DNA from: Rhodospirillaceae bacterium
GTDB lineage: Bacteria > Pseudomonadota > Alphaproteobacteria > GCA-2731375
Assembly (NCBI GenBank): GCA_002731375.1
Contig: PCBT01000077.1
Coordinates: 25,670-59,845, forward strand
Length of the DNA: 34,176 nt
Direction of reading: 5' to 3'
In this document: one piece after another, positions 18,954-27,198 of the stretch
Numbering within the stretch: position 1 is the first letter of the stretch
How the letters are laid out: the number at the start of each line of letters is the position of its first letter
Translations under genes and position numbers: made by a program
The notes under the pieces: generated by a model
Told to the model about the DNA's origin: nothing
What the model saw: the letters and a program-made list of their open reading frames with translations, nothing else
The model's database searches: none

Positions 18954-18965
18954 GCCTATATAGGC
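18954..18965. promoter_or_regulatory. 12-bp perfect palindrome between divergent genes
   Basis: GCCTATATAGGC is self-complementary over all 12 bases and lies in the 158-bp region between the nitronate monooxygenase and nudC starts. It may be a repressor site covering promoters on both strands; the central TATATA could also serve as a -10 element. No regulator gene lies next to it. Confidence 0.4.
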
Positions 18966-19063
18966 TGAATGTGACAGGGTTTGGAAGTTTTTCCCTGCAG
19001 TGGCGGTGGCGGGCCATGCTAGAAGAACAGTGCGATGTCATCGAAAGCAGGAAAAAATTTCAC

Positions 19064-19990
19064 ATGACCAATAGTATGCGCTATGCGGATGGCGATTTCG
19101 ACCGTGCGGCGGAATGCCGTGAGGACCCCGCATGGCTGGCCGCACGCCTGGCGCACGGCGCCTCCAAAGTTTATCCGATCTGGCGCCACCATTTTCTGTT
19201 CGAGGAGAAGCACATCCCCGTGGCCTTGGCCCCGACGGCGGCGGGACAATTGGCCGAATTGGCACAATCGGTGCTGTTGGGTGTGATTGATGATACGGCG
19301 TATTTTACCATCGATATTTCCGGCCTGTCCGAGGACGGACTGGCTGCGGCCATCGCGGGCACGGCCCATGATCTGCGCGATGTTGCCATGAACCTGTCCG
19401 ACCGGATGGCGGCCATGCTGGCGTTTGGCCGAGGCATGTCGGTCTGGCACGCGGATCATCAACATTGCGGCCATTGCGGCGGTCCAACCCAGGCCGAGCG
19501 CGCCGGCCATGCCCGGCGCTGTTTGGCCAAGACCTGCGGACGGCTGCATTTTCCCCGTACCGATCCCGCCGTCATCACTTTGGTCATTGATGGCGAGCGT
19601 TGTTTGCTGGCGCGCCGCGCCACCATCGATATTCCGCGCTTCTCGACCGTTGCTGGATTTGTCGAGCCAGGCGAAACCCTGGAAGACGCGGTGCGCCGAG
19701 AAGTGGCGGAAGAGGTTGGCGTTCTAACCGGTTCGGTAATGTACCGCGCCTCGCAGCCCTGGCCGTTTCCATCCTCGTTGATGATGGGTTTTTGGGCCCG
19801 AGCCACTTCTTCTGCGATTAAGGTTGATGGCGAGGAAATTGGCGAAGCCGCATGGTTCACGCGCGGCGATATCGAGCGGGCGTTGGCGGCGGATGAAATC
19901 ATTCTGCCGCCGGAGGATTCCATTTCACGCCGTCTGGTGGAGGATTGGCGCGACCTGCCTGAGGGTGCGATTATCAAAGGTTTGGAGTGA
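19064..19990 (+). CDS. nudC: NAD(+) diphosphatase / RNA deNADding Nudix hydrolase NudC
   Basis: A 308-residue NudC-type Nudix enzyme, which splits NAD(H) to NMN(H) and AMP and can remove NAD caps from RNA. A four-cysteine zinc finger is present (CGHCGG and a later CLAKTCG; Cys near 135, 138, 153 and 158). The Nudix box is perfect, G-x5-E-x7-REVAEEVG at residues 198-220. The NudC-specific motif SQPWPFPSS follows at about 230-238. I place the start at 19064 (MTNSMRYADG), which gives the usual length with an AGGA upstream; longer in-frame starts at 18926 and 19016 would cross the divergent promoter. It is divergent from the nitronate monooxygenase gene. Confidence 0.95.
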   Translation: MTNSMRYADGDFDRAAECREDPAWLAARLAHGASKVYPIWRHHFLFEEKHIPVALAPTAAGQLAELAQSVLLGVIDDTAYFTIDISGLSEDGLAAAIAGTAHDLRDVAMNLSDRMAAMLAFGRGMSVWHADHQHCGHCGGPTQAERAGHARRCLAKTCGRLHFPRTDPAVITLVIDGERCLLARRATIDIPRFSTVAGFVEPGETLEDAVRREVAEEVGVLTGSVMYRASQPWPFPSSLMMGFWARATSSAIKVDGEEIGEAAWFTRGDIERALAADEIILPPEDSISRRLVEDWRDLPEGAIIKGLE

Positions 19991-20152
19991 CGTAGCACAC
20001 ATTCGCACTGTATATTGGCTGATGATATTGCTACGCCCGGGAAACAGGGCTGAATATCGAACCTGGTACGGTTAAAGATGTAGTGCGCGCGGGGCCGCGC
20101 TGGTTGCTCCGCGCCAATTTTTTGGCCGCCGAATTTTTGGGGATGGTGTGAT

Positions 20153-20279
20153 ATGCGTCTTTTTATCGCACTGTTATTGCCGTGTTTTTTGTTTTTTATG
20201 ATTGGCAGCGATTTGGACTGTTTATGCGTTAAGCCAATTTAATATGGAAAAGCGCTTTGATGACTTGGATCCGTCCTGA
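20153..20279 (+). pseudogene. YqaE/Pmp3-like small membrane protein, internally deleted
   Basis: An ATG at 20153 opens MRLFIALLLPCFLFFMIG, which matches the first helix of a short alphaproteobacterial YqaE/Pmp3-like protein. The middle of the protein is missing. A different frame from about 20205 resumes with LAAIWTVYALSQFNMEKRF, which matches the usual C-terminal helix and tail, and stops at 20277-20279. So an internal loss of roughly 25 codons with a frame change has collapsed the gene. Read straight from the ATG, only 29 residues would be made. The call rests on recalled family shape (LLP-FFTIG, then AIW-VYALSQY). The rest of the 19991-20324 gap shows no gene; it has a GC-rich stretch near 20090-20115. 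Confidence 0.6.
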
Positions 20280-20296
20280 CCCAAAAGGCAGGACGG
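20271..20296 (+). terminator. 8-bp-stem hairpin before the thiolase operon
   Basis: CCGTCCTG at 20271-20278 is matched exactly by CAGGACGG at 20289-20296 around a 10-nt loop, followed by TTTC. The left arm overlaps the stop codon of the YqaE-like remnant, so it was probably that gene's terminator. It is 28 bp upstream of the thiolase start, so it could also act in the leader of the beta-oxidation operon if transcription begins upstream. Confidence 0.5.
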
Positions 20297-20324
20297 TTTC
20301 GGCGAGATAGGAAGGATTATCGAC

Positions 20325-21533
20325 ATGGCGGATGCCTATATTTTTGATCACGTGCGTACACCACGTGGAAAGGGGCGCGCTTCGGGCGCGCTGCACTCGG
20401 TGACGCCGATCGAACTGGCCTCGACCGCGTTGCGGGCGATCCGCGACCGCAATGATCTCGATACCGCCAATGTCGAGGACGTGATGATGGGCTGTGTCGC
20501 GCCAGTAGGTGAACAGGGCGCCGACATCGCCCGCGTCGCGGTGATCAATTCCGACTATGCCGAAAGCACCGCTGGGGCCCAGGTCAACCGCTTCTGTGCC
20601 TCGGGTTTGGAGGCTGTCAATATCGCCGCCGGACAGATCATGTCGGGCCAATCGGAAATGGCCATCGGCGGCGGCGTGGAAAGTATGAGCCGGGTGCCCA
20701 TGGGCTCCGACGGCGGCGCTTGGCCGACCGACCCGGCGGTCGCCTTCCGCAGCTATTTCGTTCCCCAGGGCATCTCGGCTGATCTGGTCGCGACCAAGTA
20801 CGGCTTCTCCCGCGATGATGTGGACAGCTATGCGGTGGAGAGCCAGAAACGGGCCCAGCGTTCCTGGGATGAAGGACGCTTCAAGGACGCCGTCGTGCCC
20901 GTGGTGGATATCAACGGTACCACTGTTCTGGGCCATGACGAACATATGCGGCCGGAGACCGACATGCAGTCCCTGGCCTCTTTGGAGCCATCGTTCATCA
21001 ATCATGGTGAGCAGTTCGGCTTCAACTCGGTCGCCATTCAACGCTATCCGGAGATCGAGAAGATTGAGCATGTGCATCATGCGGGCAATTCTTCCGGCAT
21101 CGTTGATGGTGCATCGGCTATGTTGCTGGGGACCAAGGAAATGGGCGAAAAGCTGGGCCTGAAACCCCGCGCCCGTATCCGTAGCTTCGCCTCCATCGGT
21201 TCCGAGCCGACGATCATGCTGACTGGGCCTTCATTGGCGGCGGAAAAGGCTCTTAACCGCGCTGGCATGGAAAAAGGCGATATCGAACTGTGGGAGCTGA
21301 ACGAGGCTTTCGCCGCCGTGGTCCTGCGCTTCATGCAGGCGCTTGATATTGATCATGACGAGATCAACGTCTGTGGCGGCGCCATCGCCATGGGGCATCC
21401 CCTGGGTGCGACCGGCGCGATGATCCTAGGCACGGTGCTGGACGAGTTGGAGCGTACGGGCAAGAGCACGGCGCTGGCCACTTTGTGCGTCGGCGCCGGC
21501 ATGGGTACGGCAACGATTATTGAGCGCCTGTAG
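20325..21533 (+). CDS. Acetyl-CoA C-acyltransferase (thiolase, FadA-type)
   Basis: A 402-residue thiolase that cleaves 3-ketoacyl-CoA with CoA to release acetyl-CoA. The nucleophile Cys91 is in [12 protein letters not shown], the active His is in NEAFAAV, His358 is in [10 protein letters not shown], and Cys388 is in CVGAGMG. All catalytic residues are present and length is normal. AGGAAGG precedes the ATG. It is the first gene of a rightward operon with a FadB-type enzyme, a dioxygenase and a crotonase, which points to degradation rather than acetoacetyl-CoA synthesis. Gene order (thiolase before the bifunctional enzyme) is common in alphaproteobacteria. Confidence 0.95.
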   Translation: MADAYIFDHVRTPRGKGRASGALHSVTPIELASTALRAIRDRNDLDTANVEDVMMGCVAPVGEQGADIARVAVINSDYAESTAGAQVNRFCASGLEAVNIAAGQIMSGQSEMAIGGGVESMSRVPMGSDGGAWPTDPAVAFRSYFVPQGISADLVATKYGFSRDDVDSYAVESQKRAQRSWDEGRFKDAVVPVVDINGTTVLGHDEHMRPETDMQSLASLEPSFINHGEQFGFNSVAIQRYPEIEKIEHVHHAGNSSGIVDGASAMLLGTKEMGEKLGLKPRARIRSFASIGSEPTIMLTGPSLAAEKALNRAGMEKGDIELWELNEAFAAVVLRFMQALDIDHDEINVCGGAIAMGHPLGATGAMILGTVLDELERTGKSTALATLCVGAGMGTATIIERL

Positions 21534-21569
21534 CGCCAGACCAAGAGACCAGACGCAGGGATAAAGACC

Positions 21570-23699
21570 ATGATGGATTACAATGTGGATGGCGACGGCG
21601 TTGCCACCATCACCTGGAATGTTTCCAACCGCCCCATGAACGTCATGAACGTGGAGACCATGACGGCCTACGCGGAGTGTGTGGAAAAGGCCGTCGCCGA
21701 CGAGAACGTCAAGGGCGTGATTATCGCCTCGGCCCACAAGGAATTTCTCGTTGGAGCCGATCTCTCCGTCATGGGCGATGGCGATGTCGCCATGCTGGAA
21801 GAGTTCATGCGCGTCCTGCATGGCATCTTTCGGCGTATGGAAACCGGCGGCAAGCCCTTCGTGGCCGCGATCAACGGCCATGCCCTGGGTGGTGGTTACG
21901 AGATCTGTCTGGCCTGTCACCACCGTATCGCCGCCGAAGATCGGAAGATCAAGATCGGCCTGCCCGAGGCCAAGATCGGCCTGTTGCCGGGCGGCGGCGG
22001 CACCCAGCGTCTGCCCCGCATGATCGGCATGCAACAGGCCCTGCCGTTGATGCTGGAGGGCCGGGAGCTGGCGCCGAAGGCCGCCTTGAACATGGGCATG
22101 GTCGATGAAATGGTGCCCGCTGGCGAACTGCTGGCCGCAGCCAAGACCTGGGTCTTGGGCGATGGGCAAAAGACCAAGGTTCAGCCCTGGGACAAGAAAA
22201 GTTTCAAGATGCCCGGCGGCGCCGTGCAATCACCCATGGGTCAGCAGGCCTTCGCCGCCGGCAACGCCATGCTGCACCAGCGCACCTATGGTAATTATCC
22301 GGCGCAGCGCAACATTATGTCCTCGGTATTTGAAGGCTGCCAGGTCGATATCGATACTGGCCTGACGATTGAAATCCGCTATCTGATCGCTACCGCCACG
22401 ACGCCGGAATGCAAGAACATGATTCGGCTGTTCTTTGCCATGACCGAGGCCAGCAAAGGCGCCGGGCGGCCCAAGGATATTCCGCCCGTCACGTTGAGCA
22501 AGGTCGGTGTTCTGGGCGCCGGCATGATGGGCGCGGGCATCGCCTATGTTACTGCCATGGCTGGCCTGGAAGTGGTTCTGTTGGATATGGAGCAGGCCGG
22601 TGCCGACAAGGGCAAGGCCCATGCCGAGGATTTGATAAAAAAACGTGTTTCGCGCCGCCGCATGGACAAGGACAAAGGTGAGGCCACGTTGGCGCGTATT
22701 CATGCAACCACAGATTTCGCCGATCTGGCAGGCTGTGATCTGGTCATCGAAGCCGTGTTCGAGGACCGCGCCATCAAGGCCGATGTCACCCAGAAGACGC
22801 TCGCAGTAACCGGCGACGGCATTACCTTTGCCTCCAACACATCGACCCTGCCGATTACTGGCCTGGCGAAGGCATCATCCCGGCCCGGCAATTTCATTGG
22901 CCTCCATTTCTTCTCGCCAGTGGACCGCATGCCCCTGGTCGAAATCATCATGGGCAAGGAAACGGGGGAGGAGGCTCTGGCCCTGGCCATCGACTATGTC
23001 AAGGCGATCCGCAAGACGCCCATCGTGGTCAATGACTCCCGTGGCTTCTATACCTCCCGCGTGTTCGGCACCTATGTGCGCGAGGGCCTGGCCTTGTTGG
23101 CGGACGGCGTGGCGCCGGCGCTGATCGAGAACGCCGGCAAAATGGCCGGCATGCCTGTCGGCCCCTTGGCCATGGCGGATGAGGTCTCCATTGATCTGAT
23201 GTACAAGATCGGCAAGCAGACCCAGGAAGACATGGGCGATGACTATATCGCGGTGCCCGGCGACGATCTGGTGCGCCAGATGGTCGATGATCTGGGCCGC
23301 CTGGGGCGCAAATCCTCCAAGGGCTTCTACGACTATCCAGAGAAGGGCGACAAGCGTCTGTGGCCGGGCCTAGCCGATCTGTGCCCGCCGGCGGCCGAGC
23401 AGCCAAACGTGGAGGACGTCAAGAAACGCCTGATGTACATCCAGTCCATCGAGACGGCCCGCTGCATGGAAGAGGGCGTGGTTACCGAAAAGCGCGATGC
23501 GGATGTAGGCTCGATCATGGGCTGGGGCTTCCCGCCCTTCCGTGGCGGCGTGCTCTCCCTGGTGGATACCATCGGCATCGAGGACTTTGTGGCCGAGTGT
23601 GATAGGCTAGCGCAGGCTCACGGCGCCCGGTTCAGCCCGCCGAAACTGCTGCGTGACATGGTAGCCAAGGGCGAGGGGTTTTACGGCAAGGCGGCGTAA
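21570..23699 (+). CDS. Bifunctional enoyl-CoA hydratase / 3-hydroxyacyl-CoA dehydrogenase (FadB/FadJ-type)
   Basis: A 709-residue fusion that hydrates enoyl-CoA and then oxidises the 3-hydroxyacyl-CoA with NAD, the middle steps of beta-oxidation. The N-terminal crotonase half has [16 protein letters not shown] with Glu111 and [17 protein letters not shown] with Glu133, matching the two catalytic glutamates. The dehydrogenase half starts near residue 312 with [16 protein letters not shown], the NAD fold, followed by the catalytic His in [17 protein letters not shown]. Two C-terminal helical domains complete it; the length is that of full FadB/FadJ. It lies 36 bp after the thiolase, its partner in the trifunctional complex. 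Confidence 0.95.
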   Translation: MMDYNVDGDGVATITWNVSNRPMNVMNVETMTAYAECVEKAVADENVKGVIIASAHKEFLVGADLSVMGDGDVAMLEEFMRVLHGIFRRMETGGKPFVAAINGHALGGGYEICLACHHRIAAEDRKIKIGLPEAKIGLLPGGGGTQRLPRMIGMQQALPLMLEGRELAPKAALNMGMVDEMVPAGELLAAAKTWVLGDGQKTKVQPWDKKSFKMPGGAVQSPMGQQAFAAGNAMLHQRTYGNYPAQRNIMSSVFEGCQVDIDTGLTIEIRYLIATATTPECKNMIRLFFAMTEASKGAGRPKDIPPVTLSKVGVLGAGMMGAGIAYVTAMAGLEVVLLDMEQAGADKGKAHAEDLIKKRVSRRRMDKDKGEATLARIHATTDFADLAGCDLVIEAVFEDRAIKADVTQKTLAVTGDGITFASNTSTLPITGLAKASSRPGNFIGLHFFSPVDRMPLVEIIMGKETGEEALALAIDYVKAIRKTPIVVNDSRGFYTSRVFGTYVREGLALLADGVAPALIENAGKMAGMPVGPLAMADEVSIDLMYKIGKQTQEDMGDDYIAVPGDDLVRQMVDDLGRLGRKSSKGFYDYPEKGDKRLWPGLADLCPPAAEQPNVEDVKKRLMYIQSIETARCMEEGVVTEKRDADVGSIMGWGFPPFRGGVLSLVDTIGIEDFVAECDRLAQAHGARFSPPKLLRDMVAKGEGFYGKAA

Positions 23700-23715
23700 A
23701 AGGGGCAGGGGAGAC

Positions 23716-24561
23716 ATGGGTCAAAGAATAGACGCCAGGCCGGTATCCGGCGCGTTGGGGGTAGAGATCCATGGTGTGGATCTGGGCGCTGAACTGGACA
23801 ACAGCACCATGGCCGCAGTTCGCGAGGTTTTTTTCGAACATGGCGTGGTGTTTTTCATGAACCAGGATTTGACGCCAGAGCAGCATCTGACGTTTGCCCG
23901 CCGGTTTGGTGGTATCGATGTCAACAAGTTCTTTGAACCGGTCGATGGTTATCCGGAAATCGCCCAGGTTCGCAAGGAGCCCAGTGATACCGCCAATATT
24001 GGCGGCGGCTGGCATACGGATCACAGCTATGATGAAGACCCGGCCATGGGCTCCATGCTCTATGCCAGGGAATTGCCCGAAAGGGGCGGTGATACCATGT
24101 TCGCCTCCATGTATGCCGCCTACGAGGCTCTGTCGCCGGGCATGAAGGAATTGCTCGCTAGCATGAAGGCGGTACATAGCGGTGCGCGCGCATTTAGCAC
24201 CAAGTCTCGTGCCAATGAAGAAAACCGCTCCGCGAAATTCAGGCTGTCGGATGTAGCCTTGAAGGAAGTGGAGCACCCCGTGGTCTGCACACATGCGGAT
24301 TCGGGGCGTAAGCATCTCTATGTCAACGGCGGTTTTACCACCCGCTTCGCCAATATGACCGAGGAAGAAAGCGCGCCGCTATTGCAGTTTCTGTTGCAGC
24401 ATGCGGCCCGGCCCGAGTTCACTCATCGTTTTCAGTGGCGGCCTGGCTCGCTAGCATTTTGGGACAACCGTTGCACCCAGCATTTCGCGCTGAACGACTA
24501 TCACGGCCAGCGCCGCCTGATGCATCGGGTCACCATTCAGGGCCAACGCCCCGATGCCTAA
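23716..24561 (+). CDS. TauD/TfdA family Fe(II)/2-oxoglutarate-dependent dioxygenase
   Basis: A 281-residue oxygenase very close in layout to TauD. The iron ligands are His100 and Asp102 in WHTDHSYDEDP and His256 in CTQHFALNDYHG. The 2-oxoglutarate-binding arginine is in RRLMHRVTIQG (Arg271, with Arg267 nearby). WDNRCTQH is the usual sequence around the distal histidine. Unlike the other TauD-like gene in this window, it is intact. The substrate is unknown: taurine, alkylsulfates, phenoxy acids and 2-hydroxylated lipids are known for the family. It starts 16 bp after the FadB-type stop, with GGGGAG as ribosome site, so it belongs to the beta-oxidation operon and may oxidise an acid or thioester that enters it. 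Confidence 0.92.
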   Translation: MGQRIDARPVSGALGVEIHGVDLGAELDNSTMAAVREVFFEHGVVFFMNQDLTPEQHLTFARRFGGIDVNKFFEPVDGYPEIAQVRKEPSDTANIGGGWHTDHSYDEDPAMGSMLYARELPERGGDTMFASMYAAYEALSPGMKELLASMKAVHSGARAFSTKSRANEENRSAKFRLSDVALKEVEHPVVCTHADSGRKHLYVNGGFTTRFANMTEEESAPLLQFLLQHAARPEFTHRFQWRPGSLAFWDNRCTQHFALNDYHGQRRLMHRVTIQGQRPDA

Positions 24562-24581
24562 TAATAAATCGAGGGAGTGCC

Positions 24582-25412
24582 ATGTCTTACAAGGAAGTTA
24601 TCTATCACATTGAAGACGCGGTCGCCGTTGTCACTCTGAACCGCCCGGATCGGCTCAATGCCATGACCTTGACCATGGCCGGCGAAATTCGCGCTGCTAT
24701 GCAGGAGGCCACGGACGATGACAATGTGCGGGTGATCGTCCTAACCGGGGCGGGCCGTGGTTTTTGTGCCGGCGCCGATGCCGCGCGCCTGCAGGGCCGG
24801 GCCGCCGGCAAGACGGTGGAAGAGGAAGAGCCGCTGCCGTTTACTGGTACTATCGAGGGTGGGTTGGAACTGCCCGAGGCCTTCGCAGCCAAATACGCCT
24901 GGATCGCGGCGGTGCCAAAGCCGGTGATCGCCGCCGTCAATGGAGCGGCGGTGGGCGTGGGCATGGTGTTGCCGATGTTCGCCGATATCCGCTTCGCCTC
25001 CGATACCGCTAAGTTCGGCACGGCCTTTACAAAACGCGGCTTGGTGCCTGAATACGGCCTGGGCTGGTTGCTGCCGCGCCTGATCGCGCCGTCAAAGGCG
25101 TTCGACCTGATGTACAGCGCCAGGTTGGTAGATGCGGACGAAGCTCTGGATATGGGCCTGGTGGACCGAGTCTACCCGACTAACGAACTGCAGGCCGCGG
25201 TGATGGATTATGCCCGCGAGATTGCCGAGGGGGTCTCCCCCCGTTCCACTCGCGTGGTCAAGGAAATGGTCTATCAAGGCCTGGACCAGGGTTTTGATAA
25301 GGCCATGGAAAACTGCCTTGCGGAGATGGAAGCAGCGCATACGTCCGAGGATTTCAAGGAAGGTATCGCCGCCTGGAAGGATAAACGCGCGCCAAATTTC
25401 AGCGGCAAATAG
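24582..25412 (+). CDS. Enoyl-CoA hydratase/isomerase (crotonase) family protein
   Basis: A 276-residue crotonase-fold protein. The start at 24582 (MSYKEVIYHIEDAV) follows a strong GAGGGAG; the same frame extends upstream inside the dioxygenase gene but is not needed. AVVTLNRPDRLNAM and GAGRGFCAGADAARLQG are typical and form one side of the oxyanion hole; AAVNGAAVGVGMVLPMFADI forms the other. The two catalytic glutamates of hydratases appear to be replaced: GVGMV stands where GGGCE is usual, and FGTAFTKRGLVPEYG where FGQPE is usual. So it may be an isomerase, hydrolase or another crotonase rather than a true hydratase. It is last in the beta-oxidation operon and abuts the convergent flavodoxin-like gene. 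Confidence 0.9.
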   Translation: MSYKEVIYHIEDAVAVVTLNRPDRLNAMTLTMAGEIRAAMQEATDDDNVRVIVLTGAGRGFCAGADAARLQGRAAGKTVEEEEPLPFTGTIEGGLELPEAFAAKYAWIAAVPKPVIAAVNGAAVGVGMVLPMFADIRFASDTAKFGTAFTKRGLVPEYGLGWLLPRLIAPSKAFDLMYSARLVDADEALDMGLVDRVYPTNELQAAVMDYAREIAEGVSPRSTRVVKEMVYQGLDQGFDKAMENCLAEMEAAHTSEDFKEGIAAWKDKRAPNFSGK

Positions 25413-25871
25413 TCAAAAAATTCCGGCTTCCAGGCCGGCGGCCATGGCGGCGCCGAGCTCGCGGCATTGTTCGACAAAGTCTTCCCGCCACTCCCCGCGT
25501 AGGATCATGGGTTCCTGCACGGCTCGCCAGCGCAGGCCGGTGACGATGCTCTCGACGCCGCGCTTGGTTCCCGTGCCATCGTGGCCGGCACGGATGAACA
25601 GGCAATAGGGTCGGCCCTGAGTTTCTTCCAGGCAGGGGTAATAACTGCGGTCGAAAAAATCCTTCAAGGCGCCACTCATATAGCCAAGGTTTTCCGTGGT
25701 GCCGAGGATGATGCCATCGGCGGCCAGTACATCATCGGGTCCCGCCTCAAACGGGTCGCGCGCGGCGATTTCGATTTCGCTGCTCTCGCTGGCGCCTTCA
25801 AGCACGGCATCGAACAGCCGTTTTGTGTTCGGCGAAGGCGCATGCGTTATAATTAGCAGCCGGCGTTTCAT
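25413..25871 (-). CDS. Flavodoxin-like / NAD(P)H-dependent FMN reductase fold protein
   Basis: A 152-residue protein with a flavodoxin-like fold. The first strand and phosphate loop read LLIITHAPSPNTKRLFDAV, the loop that binds the FMN phosphate. ADGIILGTTENLGYMSGALK followed by DFFDRSYYPC matches the second FMN-contact region of this family. It probably binds FMN and carries out small-molecule or quinone reduction, or electron transfer. The partner is unknown. Its stop is directly adjacent to the crotonase stop on the other strand with no gap, and it lies 12 bp after the HNH endonuclease gene, so those two are likely cotranscribed. Confidence 0.85.
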   Translation of the reverse strand: MKRRLLIITHAPSPNTKRLFDAVLEGASESSEIEIAARDPFEAGPDDVLAADGIILGTTENLGYMSGALKDFFDRSYYPCLEETQGRPYCLFIRAGHDGTGTKRGVESIVTGLRWRAVQEPMILRGEWREDFVEQCRELGAAMAAGLEAGIF

Positions 25872-25883
25872 GGTAGGCTGGTC

Positions 25884-26435
25884 TTAGGCTTCCAGCTCCG
25901 TATCCCAGTAGAGAAAATCGCTCCAGGACTCGTGCAGATAGTTGGGCGGAAAGGCCCGGCCCTTGTCGTGCAGCTGCCGCACGGTGGGTTGATGCGGCGC
26001 GATGCGCGGATGCATATCGCACGCCCTGGACATGCGTCCACCCTTGCGCAGGTTGCACGGCGCGCAGGCGGCGACGACGTTTTCCCAGGTGGTGCGGCCA
26101 CCCCGGCTGCGCGGAATGACATGGTCAAAGGTCAGATCATGGCTGGCGCCGCAATACTGGCAGACGAAACGATCGCGCAAGAACAGATTAAAGCGCGTAA
26201 ATGCTGGATATTTAGCCGGCTGGATGTAGCGCTTCAAGGCAACGACCGACGGCAATTCCATGGCGAAGCCAGGCGAGCGGATGATCCGGTCATAGGCCGA
26301 GAGCACCTGCACACGTTCTAGAAACACTGCCTTCACTACTTCCTGCCAGGACCACAGGGACAAGGGGTAATAGCTCAACGGCTGATAGTCAGCGTTGAGT
26401 ACCAGGGCGGGGCAACGTTCAAGTGAGGCCTCCAT
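25884..26435 (-). CDS. HNH endonuclease family protein
   Basis: About 183 residues with a C-terminal half HNH nuclease domain. FVCQYCGASHDLTFDHVIPR gives the first zinc-binding CxxC and the catalytic His. The Asn lies in TTWENVVAACAPCNLRKGG, which also has the second CxxC. The N-terminal part (ERCPALVLNADYQPLSYYPL) is typical of a widespread stand-alone bacterial HNH family of unknown cellular role. I choose 26435 as start because AGGAAGGAA precedes that ATG, rather than 26471. Not associated here with a restriction system, phage terminase or intron. It lies between an AlkA-type glycosylase and a flavodoxin-like gene on the same strand, so a DNA-repair role is possible but unproven. Confidence 0.9.
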   Translation of the reverse strand: MEASLERCPALVLNADYQPLSYYPLSLWSWQEVVKAVFLERVQVLSAYDRIIRSPGFAMELPSVVALKRYIQPAKYPAFTRFNLFLRDRFVCQYCGASHDLTFDHVIPRSRGGRTTWENVVAACAPCNLRKGGRMSRACDMHPRIAPHQPTVRQLHDKGRAFPPNYLHESWSDFLYWDTELEA

Positions 26436-26571
26436 TTCCTTCCTGCCTTCGTCAGTATTAATACGCGACAAATTTCCGACTCAAGTAATTCTCGCAATTT
26501 GACGGCGATTATGCCAGTGCGAATTACCAAATGCTGGGCTAAGGTATGGAGAACATACCCACTGTCGTGTT

Positions 26572-27198
26572 TTAGCCCGCCGTCTCGCGCCGGCTGATGT
26601 GGCGATAGTGCAGCCATAACAGGCGTGCGGCATAGGTGCGGTAGGGGCGCCAGGGCTCGGCCAGGGGGCCCATCTTCTTGATCGTGGGCCGCTCAGGCAG
26701 GCCAAGCAGGTCGCGCGAACCTTCCATCAAGGCGACGTCGGCGGCGGGCCAGATGTCGGGCCGCTGCAAGACGCCAAGCAAATAGATCTCGGCCGTCCAG
26801 CGGCCGATGCCCTTGATCTGGACCAGATCATCGATCACTGCTTCATCCGCCATGCTATGCAGCCTACGGAAATTCAGGCTGCCCGATGCCACCGCCTCGG
26901 CTAGGCTACGGGCATAGGCGGCCTTTTGCCGGGACAGACCGAACGCCCGCAAGGCATCGTCGTCAAGGGCCAGGACGGCGCCAGGGTTGACCGTGCCCAA
27001 ACCACGGCGCAGTCGGCCCCAGATGGCATCGGCGGAGGCGATGGAGACCTGTTGCTGCACGATGATTTTTAACATCGTCTCGAAACCACCCGGCCGCTTG
27101 CGCGAGGGCGGTTCGCCATGGCAGCGCAAAACCTCGGCGAAACGCGGCTCTAACAGTCCGACCTGATGGAAACCGTCCTCTATCAATTTAGTCGCCAT
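26572..27198 (-). CDS. DNA-3-methyladenine glycosylase II (AlkA-type, HhH-GPD)
   Basis: A 208-residue helix-hairpin-helix glycosylase that removes alkylated bases from DNA to start base excision repair. The HhH DNA-binding motif is LVQIKGIGRWTAEIYL at about 125-140, and the catalytic aspartate is Asp154 in PAADVALM. QQQVSIASADAIW in the N-terminal half is the usual conserved helix. The protein is shorter than E. coli AlkA because it lacks the N-terminal beta domain, as is common for this bacterial subgroup. No iron-sulfur cysteine cluster of the Nth/MutY type is seen. Its start overlaps the end of the 3-hydroxyacyl-CoA dehydrogenase gene by 11 bp. Confidence 0.93.
   Translation of the reverse strand: MATKLIEDGFHQVGLLEPRFAEVLRCHGEPPSRKRPGGFETMLKIIVQQQVSIASADAIWGRLRRGLGTVNPGAVLALDDDALRAFGLSRQKAAYARSLAEAVASGSLNFRRLHSMADEAVIDDLVQIKGIGRWTAEIYLLGVLQRPDIWPAADVALMEGSRDLLGLPERPTIKKMGPLAEPWRPYRTYAARLLWLHYRHISRRETAG

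Noticed and set aside
20229-21080. 283-codon open frame antisense to the thiolase
   Set aside because: The thiolase carries its catalytic residues; the antisense frame is a composition by-product.
23632-24315. 227-codon open frame antisense to the TauD-type dioxygenase
   Set aside because: The sense gene has all metal ligands; the antisense frame lacks any family signal.
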